From an uncultured Bacteroidota bacterium (GTDB lineage Bacteria > Bacteroidota > Bacteroidia > B-17B0 > Aurantibacillaceae): a stretch of DNA of 37,855 nt. The stretch covers positions 1 through 37,855 of the forward strand of contig CAITNS010000077.1 in assembly GCA_903893815.1 (NCBI GenBank), given 5' to 3'. Below are positions 8,554 through 16,399 of the stretch, piece after piece (the stretch's first letter is position 1; each line of letters begins with the position of its first letter). The notes under the pieces were generated by a model. That model was not told the DNA's origin, did not search any database, and worked only from the letters and a program-made list of their open reading frames with translations. Made by a program: the position numbers and the translations under genes.

Positions 8554-8964
8554 ATGTATCCAGAAGCACTAGTAACACCAATGAAAGCAGAATTAACTGC
8601 TGTTGGTTTCGAAGATTTAAGAACTCCTGATAGCGTTGAAAGCGCATTAAAAACAGAAGGAACTGTATTAATGGTGGTTAACTCCGTTTGTGGCTGTGCT
8701 GCAGGAGCTTGCCGCCCAGGCGTTAAACTAAGTTTAGATAATGACAAAAAACCGTCCAAATTAACTACTGTTTTTGCAGGATTTGATGGAGAGGCTGTTA
8801 ACCAAGCTCGTCAACATTTTGCTCCGTATCCACCTTCATCTCCAGCAATTGCCTTGTTTAAGAATGGTGAATTAGTTCATTTTGTTGAGCGTCACAATAT
8901 TGAAGGTAGAACTGCTGCCATGATTGCAGAACACTTAAAAATGGTTTACGACGAGTTTTGCTAA
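8554..8964 (+). CDS. Bacilliredoxin, BrxA/BrxB (YphP/YqiW) family
   Basis: A 136-residue cytoplasmic protein, the usual length for this thioredoxin-fold family. The diagnostic CGC motif is in NSVCGCAAGACRPG (residues ~47-60). The N-terminal MYPEALVTPMKAELTAVGFEDLRTP and the FAPYPPSSPAIALFKNGELVHFVERHNIEGR segment are also typical. Bacillus BrxA/BrxB remove bacillithiol from S-bacillithiolated proteins. Family members also occur in Bacteroidota, where some species make bacillithiol, so a de-bacillithiolation or protein-disulfide reductase role is likely by homology. It appears to be a single-gene transcript, with a -7 element upstream and a strong terminator at 9008. Confidence 0.9.
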   Translation: MYPEALVTPMKAELTAVGFEDLRTPDSVESALKTEGTVLMVVNSVCGCAAGACRPGVKLSLDNDKKPSKLTTVFAGFDGEAVNQARQHFAPYPPSSPAIALFKNGELVHFVERHNIEGRTAAMIAEHLKMVYDEFC

Positions 8965-9007
8965 ACTCTAATTGCAAACAATTGATTTTTAAAAAGTCCT
9001 GAAAAAA

Positions 9008-9034
9008 TAAAAGCCTCCTCGTGAGGCTTTTTTT
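9008..9034 (+). terminator. Intrinsic terminator after the bacilliredoxin gene
   Basis: The stem AAAAGCCTC/GAGGCTTTT has a 5-nt loop (CTCGT) and is followed by a T-run. It is GC-rich against the AT-rich background and lies 11 nt before the murB start codon. Confidence 0.88.
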
Positions 9035-9045
9035 AATTTTAAGCT

Positions 9046-10062
9046 ATGACTATTTCGGCAAATATTTCTCTTAAACCATATAACACCTTCGGTATTGATG
9101 CTGAGGCAAAATTCTTTACTTCTATTCAATCCATTCAAAACATTCAAGAATTATTAAAGAGTGATGAATACAAAACCAATGAGCATTTAATTTTAGGAGG
9201 AGGAAGTAATTTATTACTCACCAAAAATGTAGATGCTTTGGTTATTAAAAATGATTTGAAAGGTATAGAGATTGTTAAAGAAACAACAGATTCAGTTTTT
9301 GTAAAATGTGCGGCTGGCGAAGTTTGGCACGAGTTTGTGATGTGGAGCATAAACCATAATTATGGAGGATTAGAAAATTTATCTTTAATACCTGGCTGCA
9401 CAGGCGCTAGTCCCATGCAAAACATTGGTGCTTATGGTGTAGAAATTAAAGACACCTTTTATGAATTAGAAGTCATTCACACACAAACAGGAGAACAAAA
9501 AACATTCTCAAAATCAGAATGTGAATTTGGTTATAGAGAAAGTGTTTTTAAACGAAAATTCAAAAATCAATTCATCATTACATCCGTAACGTTTCAGTTA
9601 TCTAAAGCGCCAACCTTTCATATCGAATATGGCGCTATCAAACAAGAGTTAGATGCGATGAAGGTTTCTGATTTAAGCCTTAAAGCAATCTCTCAAGCTG
9701 TTATTAATATCAGAAGTAGCAAATTGCCTAATCCTAAAGAAATTGGAAACGCGGGCAGTTTCTTTAAAAATCCCGAAGTAGCGGCAAGTGTTTATGAACA
9801 ATTGAAACATGAATTTCCAAATCTAGTGGCTTATCCCTTAGACAATTCAAATTACAAATTAGCAGCAGGTTGGCTTATTGAACAAAGTGGCTTAAAAGGC
9901 TATCGTGTTGGCGATGCAGCTGTGCATAAATTGCAAGCCTTAGTGTTAGTTAATTACGGTAATGCAACAGGCAATGAGATTTATGATTTATCCACTCACG
10001 TGTTACAAACCGTAAAAGCTAAGTTTGGTGTGGATTTGGAAAGAGAAGTGAATATTATTTAA
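9046..10062 (+). CDS. murB: UDP-N-acetylmuramate dehydrogenase (UDP-N-acetylenolpyruvoylglucosamine reductase)
   Basis: A 338-residue FAD enzyme reducing UDP-GlcNAc-enolpyruvate to UDP-MurNAc with NADPH, the second committed step of peptidoglycan synthesis in the cytoplasm. Motifs seen: NTFGIDA near the N-terminus, the FAD-binding GGGSNLLL (~51-58), GCTGASPMQNIGAYGVE (~117-133), GYRESVFK, and the catalytic-serine segment NAGSFFKNP. The C-terminal AAGWLIEQSGLKGYRVGDAAVH is the MurB C-domain. Length and the tyrosine-loop region (GYRES) fit a type I MurB. The ATG directly follows the upstream terminator, so its promoter must lie within or before that hairpin, or it depends on read-through. It converges with rplS. 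Confidence 0.95.
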   Translation: MTISANISLKPYNTFGIDAEAKFFTSIQSIQNIQELLKSDEYKTNEHLILGGGSNLLLTKNVDALVIKNDLKGIEIVKETTDSVFVKCAAGEVWHEFVMWSINHNYGGLENLSLIPGCTGASPMQNIGAYGVEIKDTFYELEVIHTQTGEQKTFSKSECEFGYRESVFKRKFKNQFIITSVTFQLSKAPTFHIEYGAIKQELDAMKVSDLSLKAISQAVINIRSSKLPNPKEIGNAGSFFKNPEVAASVYEQLKHEFPNLVAYPLDNSNYKLAAGWLIEQSGLKGYRVGDAAVHKLQALVLVNYGNATGNEIYDLSTHVLQTVKAKFGVDLEREVNII

Positions 10063-10104
10063 AAGGGTAATTTAGCATAGAGCAGCTAACCTATAACTCC
10101 ATAA

Positions 10105-10139
10105 AAAAACCCTCTCAACTTTATATTGAGAGGGTTTTT
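10105..10139. terminator. Bidirectional terminator between murB and rplS
   Basis: A near-perfect 14-bp inverted repeat AAAAACCCTCTCAA/TTGAGAGGGTTTTT with a 7-nt loop lies between convergent genes. A- and T-tracts on both flanks make it work on either strand. Confidence 0.9.
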
Positions 10140-10155
10140 AAAAATATATGATTTA

Positions 10156-10527
10156 TTATTTTGCCACTTTAGTGCTTTTTTGGATTTTCTCGCGGATACG
10201 AGCTGCTTTACCAGTACGAGTACGTAAATAGTAAATTTTAGCACGACGAACAATACCTTGTTTGTTTAATTCTATTTTATCAATAAACGGAGATGATACT
10301 GGGAAGATACGCTCTACACCTACTCCATTTGAAATTTTACGAACTGTGAAAGATGCCGTTGCTGGCTCGTTTTTGCGTTGAATAACAACACCAGAAAACT
10401 GCTGAATACGCTCTTTATCACCCTCTTTAATTTTGTAGTGAACTGTAATAGTATCACCAGCTTTAAACTTTGGATGAGCAACCTCTGCTGCTAATTGTTT
10501 TTTTACGTAATCTAATAATAAACTCAT
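10156..10527 (-). CDS. rplS: 50S ribosomal protein L19
   Basis: A 123-residue ribosomal protein at the 30S-50S interface. Recognised by [32 protein letters not shown], the [24 protein letters not shown] core and [21 protein letters not shown] near the C-terminus. It is transcribed alone here, away from rpsP/rimM/trmD, which is usual in Bacteroidota. The promoter is the best in the window (10601-10630), leaving a leader of roughly 65 nt containing a hairpin. The convergent terminator at 10105 ends the transcript. Confidence 0.96.
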   Translation of the reverse strand: MSLLLDYVKKQLAAEVAHPKFKAGDTITVHYKIKEGDKERIQQFSGVVIQRKNEPATASFTVRKISNGVGVERIFPVSSPFIDKIELNKQGIVRRAKIYYLRTRTGKAARIREKIQKSTKVAK

Positions 10528-10594
10528 TGTTTCTTATTTAAAATATTTATCATTTTTGGCATTCGCTGCACCGTGCAACCAGAGGCTAAAAAGT
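10528..10594 (-). promoter_or_regulatory. Candidate structured leader of rplS
   Basis: Counting from the promoter at 10601-10630, the transcript has a leader of about 65 nt. It contains a stem GTTGC/GCAGC with loop ACGGT, enclosed by TGG/CCA, and is markedly more GC-rich than its flanks. Ribosomal-protein leaders are a common autoregulatory device. I cannot confirm that this one matches a described family. Confidence 0.4.
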
Positions 10595-10600
10595 GGAGTG

Positions 10601-10630
10601 CAAATATAGAACATTATTGTGTATTGTCAA
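10601..10630 (-). promoter_or_regulatory. Consensus Bacteroidota promoter of rplS
   Basis: The minus strand reads TTG (10630-10628), 19 nt spacer, TATATTTG (10608-10601). This is the textbook TTG-N19-TAnnTTTG arrangement of Bacteroidota housekeeping promoters. The start site should be about 10594. Confidence 0.8.
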
Positions 10631-10675
10631 AAATTAATTCACGAACCATAAACAATCTATCTTTCTGAAAAACAA

Positions 10676-11152
10676 CTATTTAACACTATCTGTTTTAAAA
10701 TCTTTTAAATGATTGTCGTTAATTTGATATACATCATCTACATCATCATCGTCTTCTTTCAACTCATAATTGGGTTCTTTATCCAAATTAACATTTATAA
10801 TAATTGGCGGAGGCGTTGTATTAAAGATCCAAACAGCGCCATTTCGGTAGTAATAACCTTGTCTCCAATTATCCCAATAAAAATTGTGAAGTGGGAAATA
10901 TACCCAACGGCGATGATAGCCATAATTTGGGCGCCAGTGCGGGTGATACACTACTATTTTAGCTGGACGGTATTTGCTCTTTACAATAACTCTATTGCCT
11001 CGAGGATGATTTTTAACCACTACTTTTGTTCCTCTGTTGTTTTTGGCATTACCATGTCCATTTCCTTTACCGTGGCCTTGACCGCCTTTTTGAGAAAAAG
11101 CACTATTTGTTCCTATCAATAGGATACATAACATAAAAATAACTGATTTCAT
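10676..11152 (-). CDS. Secreted His/Tyr/Trp-rich basic protein of unknown function
   Basis: 158 residues. Signal peptide MKSVIFMLCILLIGTNSAFSQ, then a Gly/His/Asn/Lys stretch (KGGQGHGKGNGHGNAKNN), a basic HPRGNRVIVKSKYRP strand, and a core with many aromatic and His residues (VYHPHWRPNYGYHRRWVYFP, YWDNWRQGYYYRNG). It ends with an acidic run (EDDDDVDD). The composition resembles RcnB-like/DUF6515-type small periplasmic proteins of Bacteroidota. The His-rich opening could bind metal, but no defined site is seen. Its start codon overlaps the edge of the tandem hairpin repeats at 11146-11515, which fill its upstream region, so expression is probably affected by them. An open frame on the opposite strand here is only its shadow. 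Confidence 0.7.
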   Translation of the reverse strand: MKSVIFMLCILLIGTNSAFSQKGGQGHGKGNGHGNAKNNRGTKVVVKNHPRGNRVIVKSKYRPAKIVVYHPHWRPNYGYHRRWVYFPLHNFYWDNWRQGYYYRNGAVWIFNTTPPPIIINVNLDKEPNYELKEDDDDVDDVYQINDNHLKDFKTDSVK

Positions 11153-11515
11153 ATGTAGATATTTATTGTTTTTTTAGTTGTCATATGGTTTAGCCAGTTT
11201 ATCTTCATTTGTGTTTGTGTTTTAGCAAACATGGCTATTTCATATGTAGATATTATTTTTTTTAGTTGTCATATGGTTTAGCCAGTTTATCTTCATTTGT
11301 GTTTGTGTTTTAGCAAACATGGCTATTTCATATGTAGATATTTATTGTTTTTTTAATTGTCATATGGTATACGCCATGTATCTTCCTTTGTGCTTGTGCG
11401 TTTCGGCAGATGGCTATTTCATAAGTTGATATTTAATTTGGTTAATGGACTTATGGTATAGCCAGTTTAGTTTATCTTAATTTGCATTTAGGTAAACATG
11501 GCTATTTCATAAGTA
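11146..11515. repeat. Four tandem 88-91 bp repeats, each an imperfect hairpin
   Basis: The element ATTTCATA(T/A)G recurs at 11146, 11237, 11325, 11416 and 11504, giving periods of 91, 88, 91 and 88 bp. Each unit contains an inverted repeat: left arm CATATGGTTTAGCCAGTTT, then a ~25 nt GT-rich loop, then right arm AAACATGGCTATTTCATATG. The hairpins span about 11182-11246, 11270-11334, 11361-11425 and 11449-11515. Copies 1 and 2 are almost identical, while 3 and 4 have diverged. In copy 4 the outer arms are ACTTATG and CATAAGT, changed together so pairing is kept. The array occupies nearly all the 411 bp between the thioesterase stop (11564) and the start of the gene at 11152. Confidence 0.9.
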
Positions 11516-11563
11516 AAAAAAATTAAAGGATTTGAATGTTGGACTCAAAGATGACTCTAAAGT

Positions 11564-11992
11564 TTAATCTTCTGTTGAATTTAACCAATTTTGGGATGTA
11601 CGATAAACCGTACCTTTAAATAAAGCCACTACTTTTAAATCGGAACTCTTCGTGATTTTGACAGTATAAATTCCAATTTTATTAGAACATTTTTCTTCAA
11701 AAGCTTCGGCTATAATCACATCATTTTCTTTCAACGATTCTGTGTGAGAAATAGATGTTTCGATAGATACGGATTTCTGTCCATGAGAATTAGAGGCAAA
11801 TGCTAAAGCGCTATCTGCTAAGGAAAAGGTAATTCCTCCGTGAGCAATTCCAAATCCATTTAGCATGTCTTTACGAATCGTCATTTGAAGTTTGCAGGAT
11901 CCTTCTTTCACCTCCAAAATTTCAATACCTAGCCATTGACTAAAAAAGTCGCTGGCCATCATCAAATCAACTATTTTTTTGGGTGCAGACAT
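11564..11992 (-). CDS. PaaI-like hotdog-fold acyl-CoA thioesterase
   Basis: 142 residues from the ATG at 11992, which overlaps the upstream TAA as TAATG. I prefer this coupled start to the more upstream ATG at 12010, which would overlap the neighbour by 19 nt. The protein shows the hotdog thioesterase signature LNGFGIAHGGITFSLADSALAFASNSHG, with the conserved HGG and acidic D in the helix, as in PaaI and related enzymes that hydrolyse (hydroxy)phenylacetyl- or other acyl-CoAs. No paa catabolic genes are nearby, so its substrate is open. It is the second gene of a two-gene unit with the cobalamin adenosyltransferase. Confidence 0.82.
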   Translation of the reverse strand: MSAPKKIVDLMMASDFFSQWLGIEILEVKEGSCKLQMTIRKDMLNGFGIAHGGITFSLADSALAFASNSHGQKSVSIETSISHTESLKENDVIIAEAFEEKCSNKIGIYTVKITKSSDLKVVALFKGTVYRTSQNWLNSTED

Positions 11993-12546
11993 TATACACG
12001 AGGTTTCCAAGGCGTTTCTGCAGCCTTTAAATCTTGAGTAAATTTGCGAGATAATACAAACAGGTAATCCGATAAACGATTTAAGTATTTATAAATTAAT
12101 TCGTTTACAGGTTGTTCTTCATTTAAACGCAACACACAACGTTCTGCTCTGCGGCAAACACATCTAGCTAAATGGCAAAACGAAATGGTTGTATGCCCAC
12201 CAGGAAGCACAAAAAACTTCATTTCTGGTAAGTGTTCATTCATGGCATCAATTTCTTTTTCTAATAACTCAATATCAGCATCCGAAATTTGAGGCAACAC
12301 CATTTTATTTTTTTCGGGATCAGCAGCTAAAAGAGAACCAATGGTAAATAATCTATCTTGAACTTCAATTAAAATCGTTTTGGAATGTTCATCAATTTCT
12401 TGGTCACGCACCAAACCAATATTAGAATTTAATTCATCTACTGTTCCGTAAGCTTCAATTCTAATGTCAAATTTAGGAATACGTGTTCCACCAATTAAAG
12501 ACGTTTGTCCTTTATCTCCTGTTTTAGTATAGATTTTAATAGCCAA
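11992..12546 (-). CDS. Cob(I)alamin adenosyltransferase, PduO type
   Basis: 184 residues. The PduO/ACA family transfers the adenosyl group of ATP to Co(I) of corrinoids, making coenzyme B12. Signature residues: the N-terminal ATP-binding loop TKTGDKGQTSLIGGTR (~6-21), the VDELNSNIGLVRD helix, the FVLPGGHT segment, and RCVCRRAERCVLRL plus YLNRLSDYLFVLSRK in the C-terminal helical bundle. The length is normal. It starts 6 nt after the TonB receptor gene ends and is coupled by TAATG to the downstream thioesterase, so TonB receptor, adenosyltransferase and thioesterase probably form one transcript. That grouping would fit corrinoid uptake and activation, but the receptor's substrate cannot be read from the sequence. 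Confidence 0.93.
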   Translation of the reverse strand: MAIKIYTKTGDKGQTSLIGGTRIPKFDIRIEAYGTVDELNSNIGLVRDQEIDEHSKTILIEVQDRLFTIGSLLAADPEKNKMVLPQISDADIELLEKEIDAMNEHLPEMKFFVLPGGHTTISFCHLARCVCRRAERCVLRLNEEQPVNELIYKYLNRLSDYLFVLSRKFTQDLKAAETPWKPRV

Positions 12547-12552
12547 GATGAA

Positions 12553-14898
12553 TTAAAATTTAAAGCTGATATTAACGTTAGGTAAAATTGGCAACTGATT
12601 AACGCGTTTATTTTTTACACGATCAAAATAGAAAATATTTTCGCGGTTATAAACGTTAGTCGCACCAACATTTACTTCTAATTTAGTTTTCTCGCTGATA
12701 TTATATAACCATTTTAAACTTACATCCATACGGTGGTAATCAGGTAAACGACGAGAGTTAAAATCGCCTGGCATGTAGCCTAAATTAGCATTTGCTGTTG
12801 AATAATCGTAATTGAAGTTGTTTCCAAAATCAACTTGTGGGTAGTAACCTTGTGTAGGTGTAAAAGGAAAACCAGAACCATAGTTCCAACGAATACTTAA
12901 ATCTAAATTACGTTTTTTACCAAAAGTATAGGTTCCAACTAAATTCACATTATGTCTTCTATCAAACACTGGAGCGTATTCAAAAACATCGCCACTAGCT
13001 GTATTTCCAGTATAACGCTTATTAAACGTCAAAGAATAAACTGCCCAAAAGTAAAAATGTTTTTTCTCATATTTAGCAGTAAAATCTAAACCAGTTGCTT
13101 CACCCTGCTCCATGATAAAGTCTTTTTTATTAGCATCCAATTTGTCTGCATTTTCAGGAGTATCATCAAACAATTTATCTCTGTTTACACTAGCCATTTG
13201 AGTAAAATATTTTTGATACCCTTCGATTTGAATTTCTAAATTTTTCAATACGTCAATTTCAAATCCACCAACTAAGTGACGAGATTTTTGAATAACACCT
13301 TTCGTATTAACGGTGTTATTATTTTTGTCTTTGTAAGTAGTTGGTAAATTTTCTGGTCCGTTAATAAATCCATAAAATAAATTCACAACATCTCTATCAG
13401 AACTTGCACTCATTAAGCTCTGGCTATATAAACCGCCAGCAAATTTCATGCGGATTTTTTTAGTAAAATTAAATTTACCTTGTAAACGTGGTTCAGGAGA
13501 TAAGTTTGCAAAAGACGCGTAGTATTGAACTCTGAAACTAGGTTCTAATACTATCCATTTCTTTTTATCTAACCATCTAAATTTCATATGTGCGCCAAGC
13601 TCTAATGAGTTTTTCGCATAATTAATAACTGCTAAGTTTGGATTTTGTAGAGTATAACTAGTGTTAGTTCCTACTAATTCAAAACCATATTTTAATTCAT
13701 TGCGACCAAAGTATTTTAAGAAATTAAAACCTCCATTAAAACCACCAACCGAACTTGATTTTTTATCGGTTTCGGTAGCACCTTCGTAATTAATTTTGTA
13801 TTGAGAATAAGCAAAATTACCTTCAATTAGTAACGAAGAACTTTGAGGAATTAAGATAAAATTAGTTCCACCACCAAAGGATGTCCAGTTGAATTTTGCT
13901 AAATCTTTGTATACTACTTTATCATTAAAGTTATATCCAAATAAATTTACTTTACTACCATTATTTCCATTAATGGAAACTTTACCATATAAATCTGTAT
14001 AATAAAAAGGCAAACCATCATCGTTATTTTTATTAGCGTAAGGATATAAGGTTTTGGATGTTTGAGGTAAATACGATGTTTTACCAGATAATAAGAAAGA
14101 TGAACTTCCTTTACCATCTTCTTTTAATTTTTTTAATGGACCTTCTAAGGTTAATTTTGCTCCAAATGTAGAAGCTGAAACTTTTCCTGATAAATGTTTT
14201 TTGTTACCATCGCGTGTTGTAATATCCATAATTGAAGAAGTTCTTCCACCGTATTCAGCACCGAAACCTGCACTATATACATCAGCACTTCTCATAATAT
14301 CATTATCAAACACCGAAAATAAACCAATTGAGTGAAAAGGATTGTAAATTACCATACCATCTAGTAATACTTTATTTTGAATTGGTAAACCACCTCTAAT
14401 ATATAACTGACCACCTTGATCACCTGTAAATACAACACCTGGTAATACTTGTAAATATTGAGCTAAATCGGGTTCACCAACACTTGGTAATTTATTAATA
14501 GCCACTGGATCGATTTTTTGAACGGCAACATTTGGTGTTTCAATTTTCTCCATTTGTTCAGCAGTTACATCAACTGTATTTAAGATAACTCCACCTTTTG
14601 TAGAAAAGAATTTTTTAGTTACCAATTCGCCAGCTTTAATAGTAATATTTTCTGAAATGGTATCAAATTCAAGGTTAGTAACCATTAACACGTAAGTACC
14701 TTGGGTTACTTTATTGATGGAGAAAAACCCGTTCATATCAGAAGATGCCCCAGTTGTAGTACCTTTTAAATAAACGTTAGAAAAAGCTACTGGCTCACCA
14801 TTATCTTTATTGTAAACAAAACCTCTGATAGTAGCACTTTGAGAGAAGCCAAGAACAGTTAATAATAAAAAACAAAATGTATAAAATGTACGTGTCAT
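12553..14898 (-). CDS. TonB-dependent outer-membrane receptor with N-terminal carboxypeptidase-regulatory domain
   Basis: 781 residues. Signal peptide MTRTFYTFCFLLLTVLGFSQ, a carboxypeptidase-D regulatory-like domain (SATIRGFVYNKDNGEPVAFSNVYLKGTTTGASSD..., ~20-110), a TonB plug (LPSVGEPDLAQYLQVLPGV ... YIRGGLPIQNKVLLDGMVIYNP, ~130-190), and a ~580-residue 22-strand-type barrel ending in NVNISFKF. It takes up a large ligand using TonB energy. No SusD partner is next to it, so it is unlikely to be a polysaccharide-utilisation receptor. The 6-nt spacing to the cobalamin adenosyltransferase makes a corrinoid or related cofactor ligand a reasonable guess, no more. The 145 bp upstream holds a -7 element and the TPR operon terminator. 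Confidence 0.9.
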   Translation of the reverse strand: MTRTFYTFCFLLLTVLGFSQSATIRGFVYNKDNGEPVAFSNVYLKGTTTGASSDMNGFFSINKVTQGTYVLMVTNLEFDTISENITIKAGELVTKKFFSTKGGVILNTVDVTAEQMEKIETPNVAVQKIDPVAINKLPSVGEPDLAQYLQVLPGVVFTGDQGGQLYIRGGLPIQNKVLLDGMVIYNPFHSIGLFSVFDNDIMRSADVYSAGFGAEYGGRTSSIMDITTRDGNKKHLSGKVSASTFGAKLTLEGPLKKLKEDGKGSSSFLLSGKTSYLPQTSKTLYPYANKNNDDGLPFYYTDLYGKVSINGNNGSKVNLFGYNFNDKVVYKDLAKFNWTSFGGGTNFILIPQSSSLLIEGNFAYSQYKINYEGATETDKKSSSVGGFNGGFNFLKYFGRNELKYGFELVGTNTSYTLQNPNLAVINYAKNSLELGAHMKFRWLDKKKWIVLEPSFRVQYYASFANLSPEPRLQGKFNFTKKIRMKFAGGLYSQSLMSASSDRDVVNLFYGFINGPENLPTTYKDKNNNTVNTKGVIQKSRHLVGGFEIDVLKNLEIQIEGYQKYFTQMASVNRDKLFDDTPENADKLDANKKDFIMEQGEATGLDFTAKYEKKHFYFWAVYSLTFNKRYTGNTASGDVFEYAPVFDRRHNVNLVGTYTFGKKRNLDLSIRWNYGSGFPFTPTQGYYPQVDFGNNFNYDYSTANANLGYMPGDFNSRRLPDYHRMDVSLKWLYNISEKTKLEVNVGATNVYNRENIFYFDRVKNKRVNQLPILPNVNISFKF

Positions 14899-14918
14899 AT
14901 TTTAATTTTAGGGGAAAG

Positions 14919-14926
14919 CAAATTTA
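14919..14926 (-). promoter_or_regulatory. Candidate -7 element for the TonB receptor gene
   Basis: The minus strand reads TAAATTTG, matching TAnnTTTG, 20 nt before the ATG at 14898. No clear -33 TTG at the standard spacing. Confidence 0.45.
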
Positions 14927-14994
14927 CCAAAATATGTGATTTAAAAAAGGTATTTTTTTGGTTGAAAACAGGATTGTTATGGGCGGTAAAAAGC

Positions 14995-15023
14995 AAAAAA
15001 GGTCATCCAAATTGGATGACCTT
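14995..15023 (-). terminator. Intrinsic terminator of the TPR gene pair
   Basis: The inverted repeat AAGGTCATCC/GGATGACCTT with a short AAATT centre is followed on the minus strand by a T-run. It lies 21 nt after the stop of the TPR gene at 15044. Confidence 0.87.
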
Positions 15024-15043
15024 CAAAATACTAATTCAATAAA

Positions 15044-16375
15044 CTATTTTTTCATTCTCTCACTCATTTCTTTTCCTTTAGCCTCGTTACCTGTTTTATA
15101 GTAAAGCGTTCTTAAGGCTGAGATACAGGTTTTATCGTCTGGTTTAATAGACAAGGCTTGTTCTAAATAAGGAATTGCTTTTTTGTAGCTATCCATACTT
15201 TTAGCCTCATAGCCTTTTTGATTCTTTGCCAAATCGGCAATGGTAGCTTTTTCCATCGCTTTAGCATAAATAGTGTTACCGTAGTTATTATATAAAGCTC
15301 CTAAATTGTATAAAGTGTTAAAATAACCATCTTGACTTGCTGGTTTTAAATCAACCGCTTTTTGATAATGTTCGGCTGCTTTAGTCACTAAATTTTCATA
15401 ATCAGCAGGCTTAATAGTATCTTTCCCTGATTTCCCTTTAGGATTTGCTAAATTATCATATACGTTACCAATTACATATTGCAAAACAGCATTATTTGGT
15501 TCTTTAGCAATAGCAGTTTGTAAATTAGCTAGTGCTTTTGCTTGCTCTCCTTTTTGTAAAAACAACTCAGTTTCTTTATTCATTAAATACACGTCATTTG
15601 GAAACTGTGTACGACCAATTTTTAAATACTCTAATGCCGCAGCTGTATCGTTTTGAGATAATTTTAAATCATAAATTGTTTGATAATTATAAGGCGAAGC
15701 AATGTTTTCGTCAATCATCTTTTTATTATAATCAAACATTTTGGTGGTGTTTTTTGCTTTTTGAGCACACACACATGCGTTATAGAAATTAGATGTATCT
15801 TTTTTTCCAGTCATAAAGGTGTTTGAAATAGCTAATGATTCGAAGAAATCAGCTGCTTCGTCAAACTTTTTTACTTTGTATTTTCCAGTAGCTAAGTTTG
15901 CAGAGTAAACTTGCAACTGACTCATAGAGGTAAATAATTTTCCATCTTCTTCTGAGTCGGTTTCTCCTTTGGAAATCTTCTCAAACTTTTTTAAATCTAA
16001 TTCTTTGATTTTGTTTAGGCTTTTACTTGCCTCATCAAATTCAGAAGTTGCTACATTGCCATAAGCAGTTTGCAATCTTTCGTTTTTATCAGCAATGCTC
16101 GTTAGTTTTTTCTCTTCTTCCTTTAAGGAATTACTAAATAAATTAATGTAAATTCTAAATCTGTAAGCATAAGTTTTTACCTGATTTTTTGTTTCTTCAT
16201 TAGCGGTTGCTAAATCAATGCTTTCCTTCGCTTTTAGCAAGTACGAAACATCTGGGTTATCATTTAAAGTCGATTCATAATCACTTAACGATCTCCAAGC
16301 GCCTTGCACTTTGCTTTTTTGAGAAAAAACAGAAAATGGTAAAACAATAAGAAGTGCAATATTTAAAATTTTCAT
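15044..16375 (-). CDS. Secreted TPR-repeat protein
   Basis: 443 residues with a signal peptide (MKILNIALLIVLPFSVFSQ). The body is all-helical with several tetratricopeptide-type repeats, clearest in the second half (ALEYLKIGRTQFPNDVYL, ALANLQTAIAKEPNNAVLQYVIGNVYDNLA, AEHYQKAVDLKPASQDGYFNTLYNLGALYNNYG, AIPYLEQALSIKPDD). TPRs mediate protein-protein contacts, and the signal peptide places it in the periplasm or envelope. It lies 24 bp behind another secreted TPR protein of the same organisation. The two share the repeat order and the KGKLMF/IGRTQF-type segment and look like diverged tandem paralogues. No enzymatic motif. Partners unknown. Confidence 0.85.
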   Translation of the reverse strand: MKILNIALLIVLPFSVFSQKSKVQGAWRSLSDYESTLNDNPDVSYLLKAKESIDLATANEETKNQVKTYAYRFRIYINLFSNSLKEEEKKLTSIADKNERLQTAYGNVATSEFDEASKSLNKIKELDLKKFEKISKGETDSEEDGKLFTSMSQLQVYSANLATGKYKVKKFDEAADFFESLAISNTFMTGKKDTSNFYNACVCAQKAKNTTKMFDYNKKMIDENIASPYNYQTIYDLKLSQNDTAAALEYLKIGRTQFPNDVYLMNKETELFLQKGEQAKALANLQTAIAKEPNNAVLQYVIGNVYDNLANPKGKSGKDTIKPADYENLVTKAAEHYQKAVDLKPASQDGYFNTLYNLGALYNNYGNTIYAKAMEKATIADLAKNQKGYEAKSMDSYKKAIPYLEQALSIKPDDKTCISALRTLYYKTGNEAKGKEMSERMKK

Positions 16376-16399
16376 TGAGATTTATTTAGTGGTAAAAAA

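Noticed and set aside
10709-11122. Hydrophobic 137-codon open frame on the plus strand.
   Set aside because: It is the antisense of the secreted His/Trp-rich gene, whose signal peptide, composition and position are convincing. The hydrophobic residues mirror its His/Asn/Asp codons.
11146-11515. CRISPR array.
   Set aside because: The whole 88-91 bp unit repeats, including what would be spacer. There are only four units, no cas genes, and the repeat is a long hairpin.
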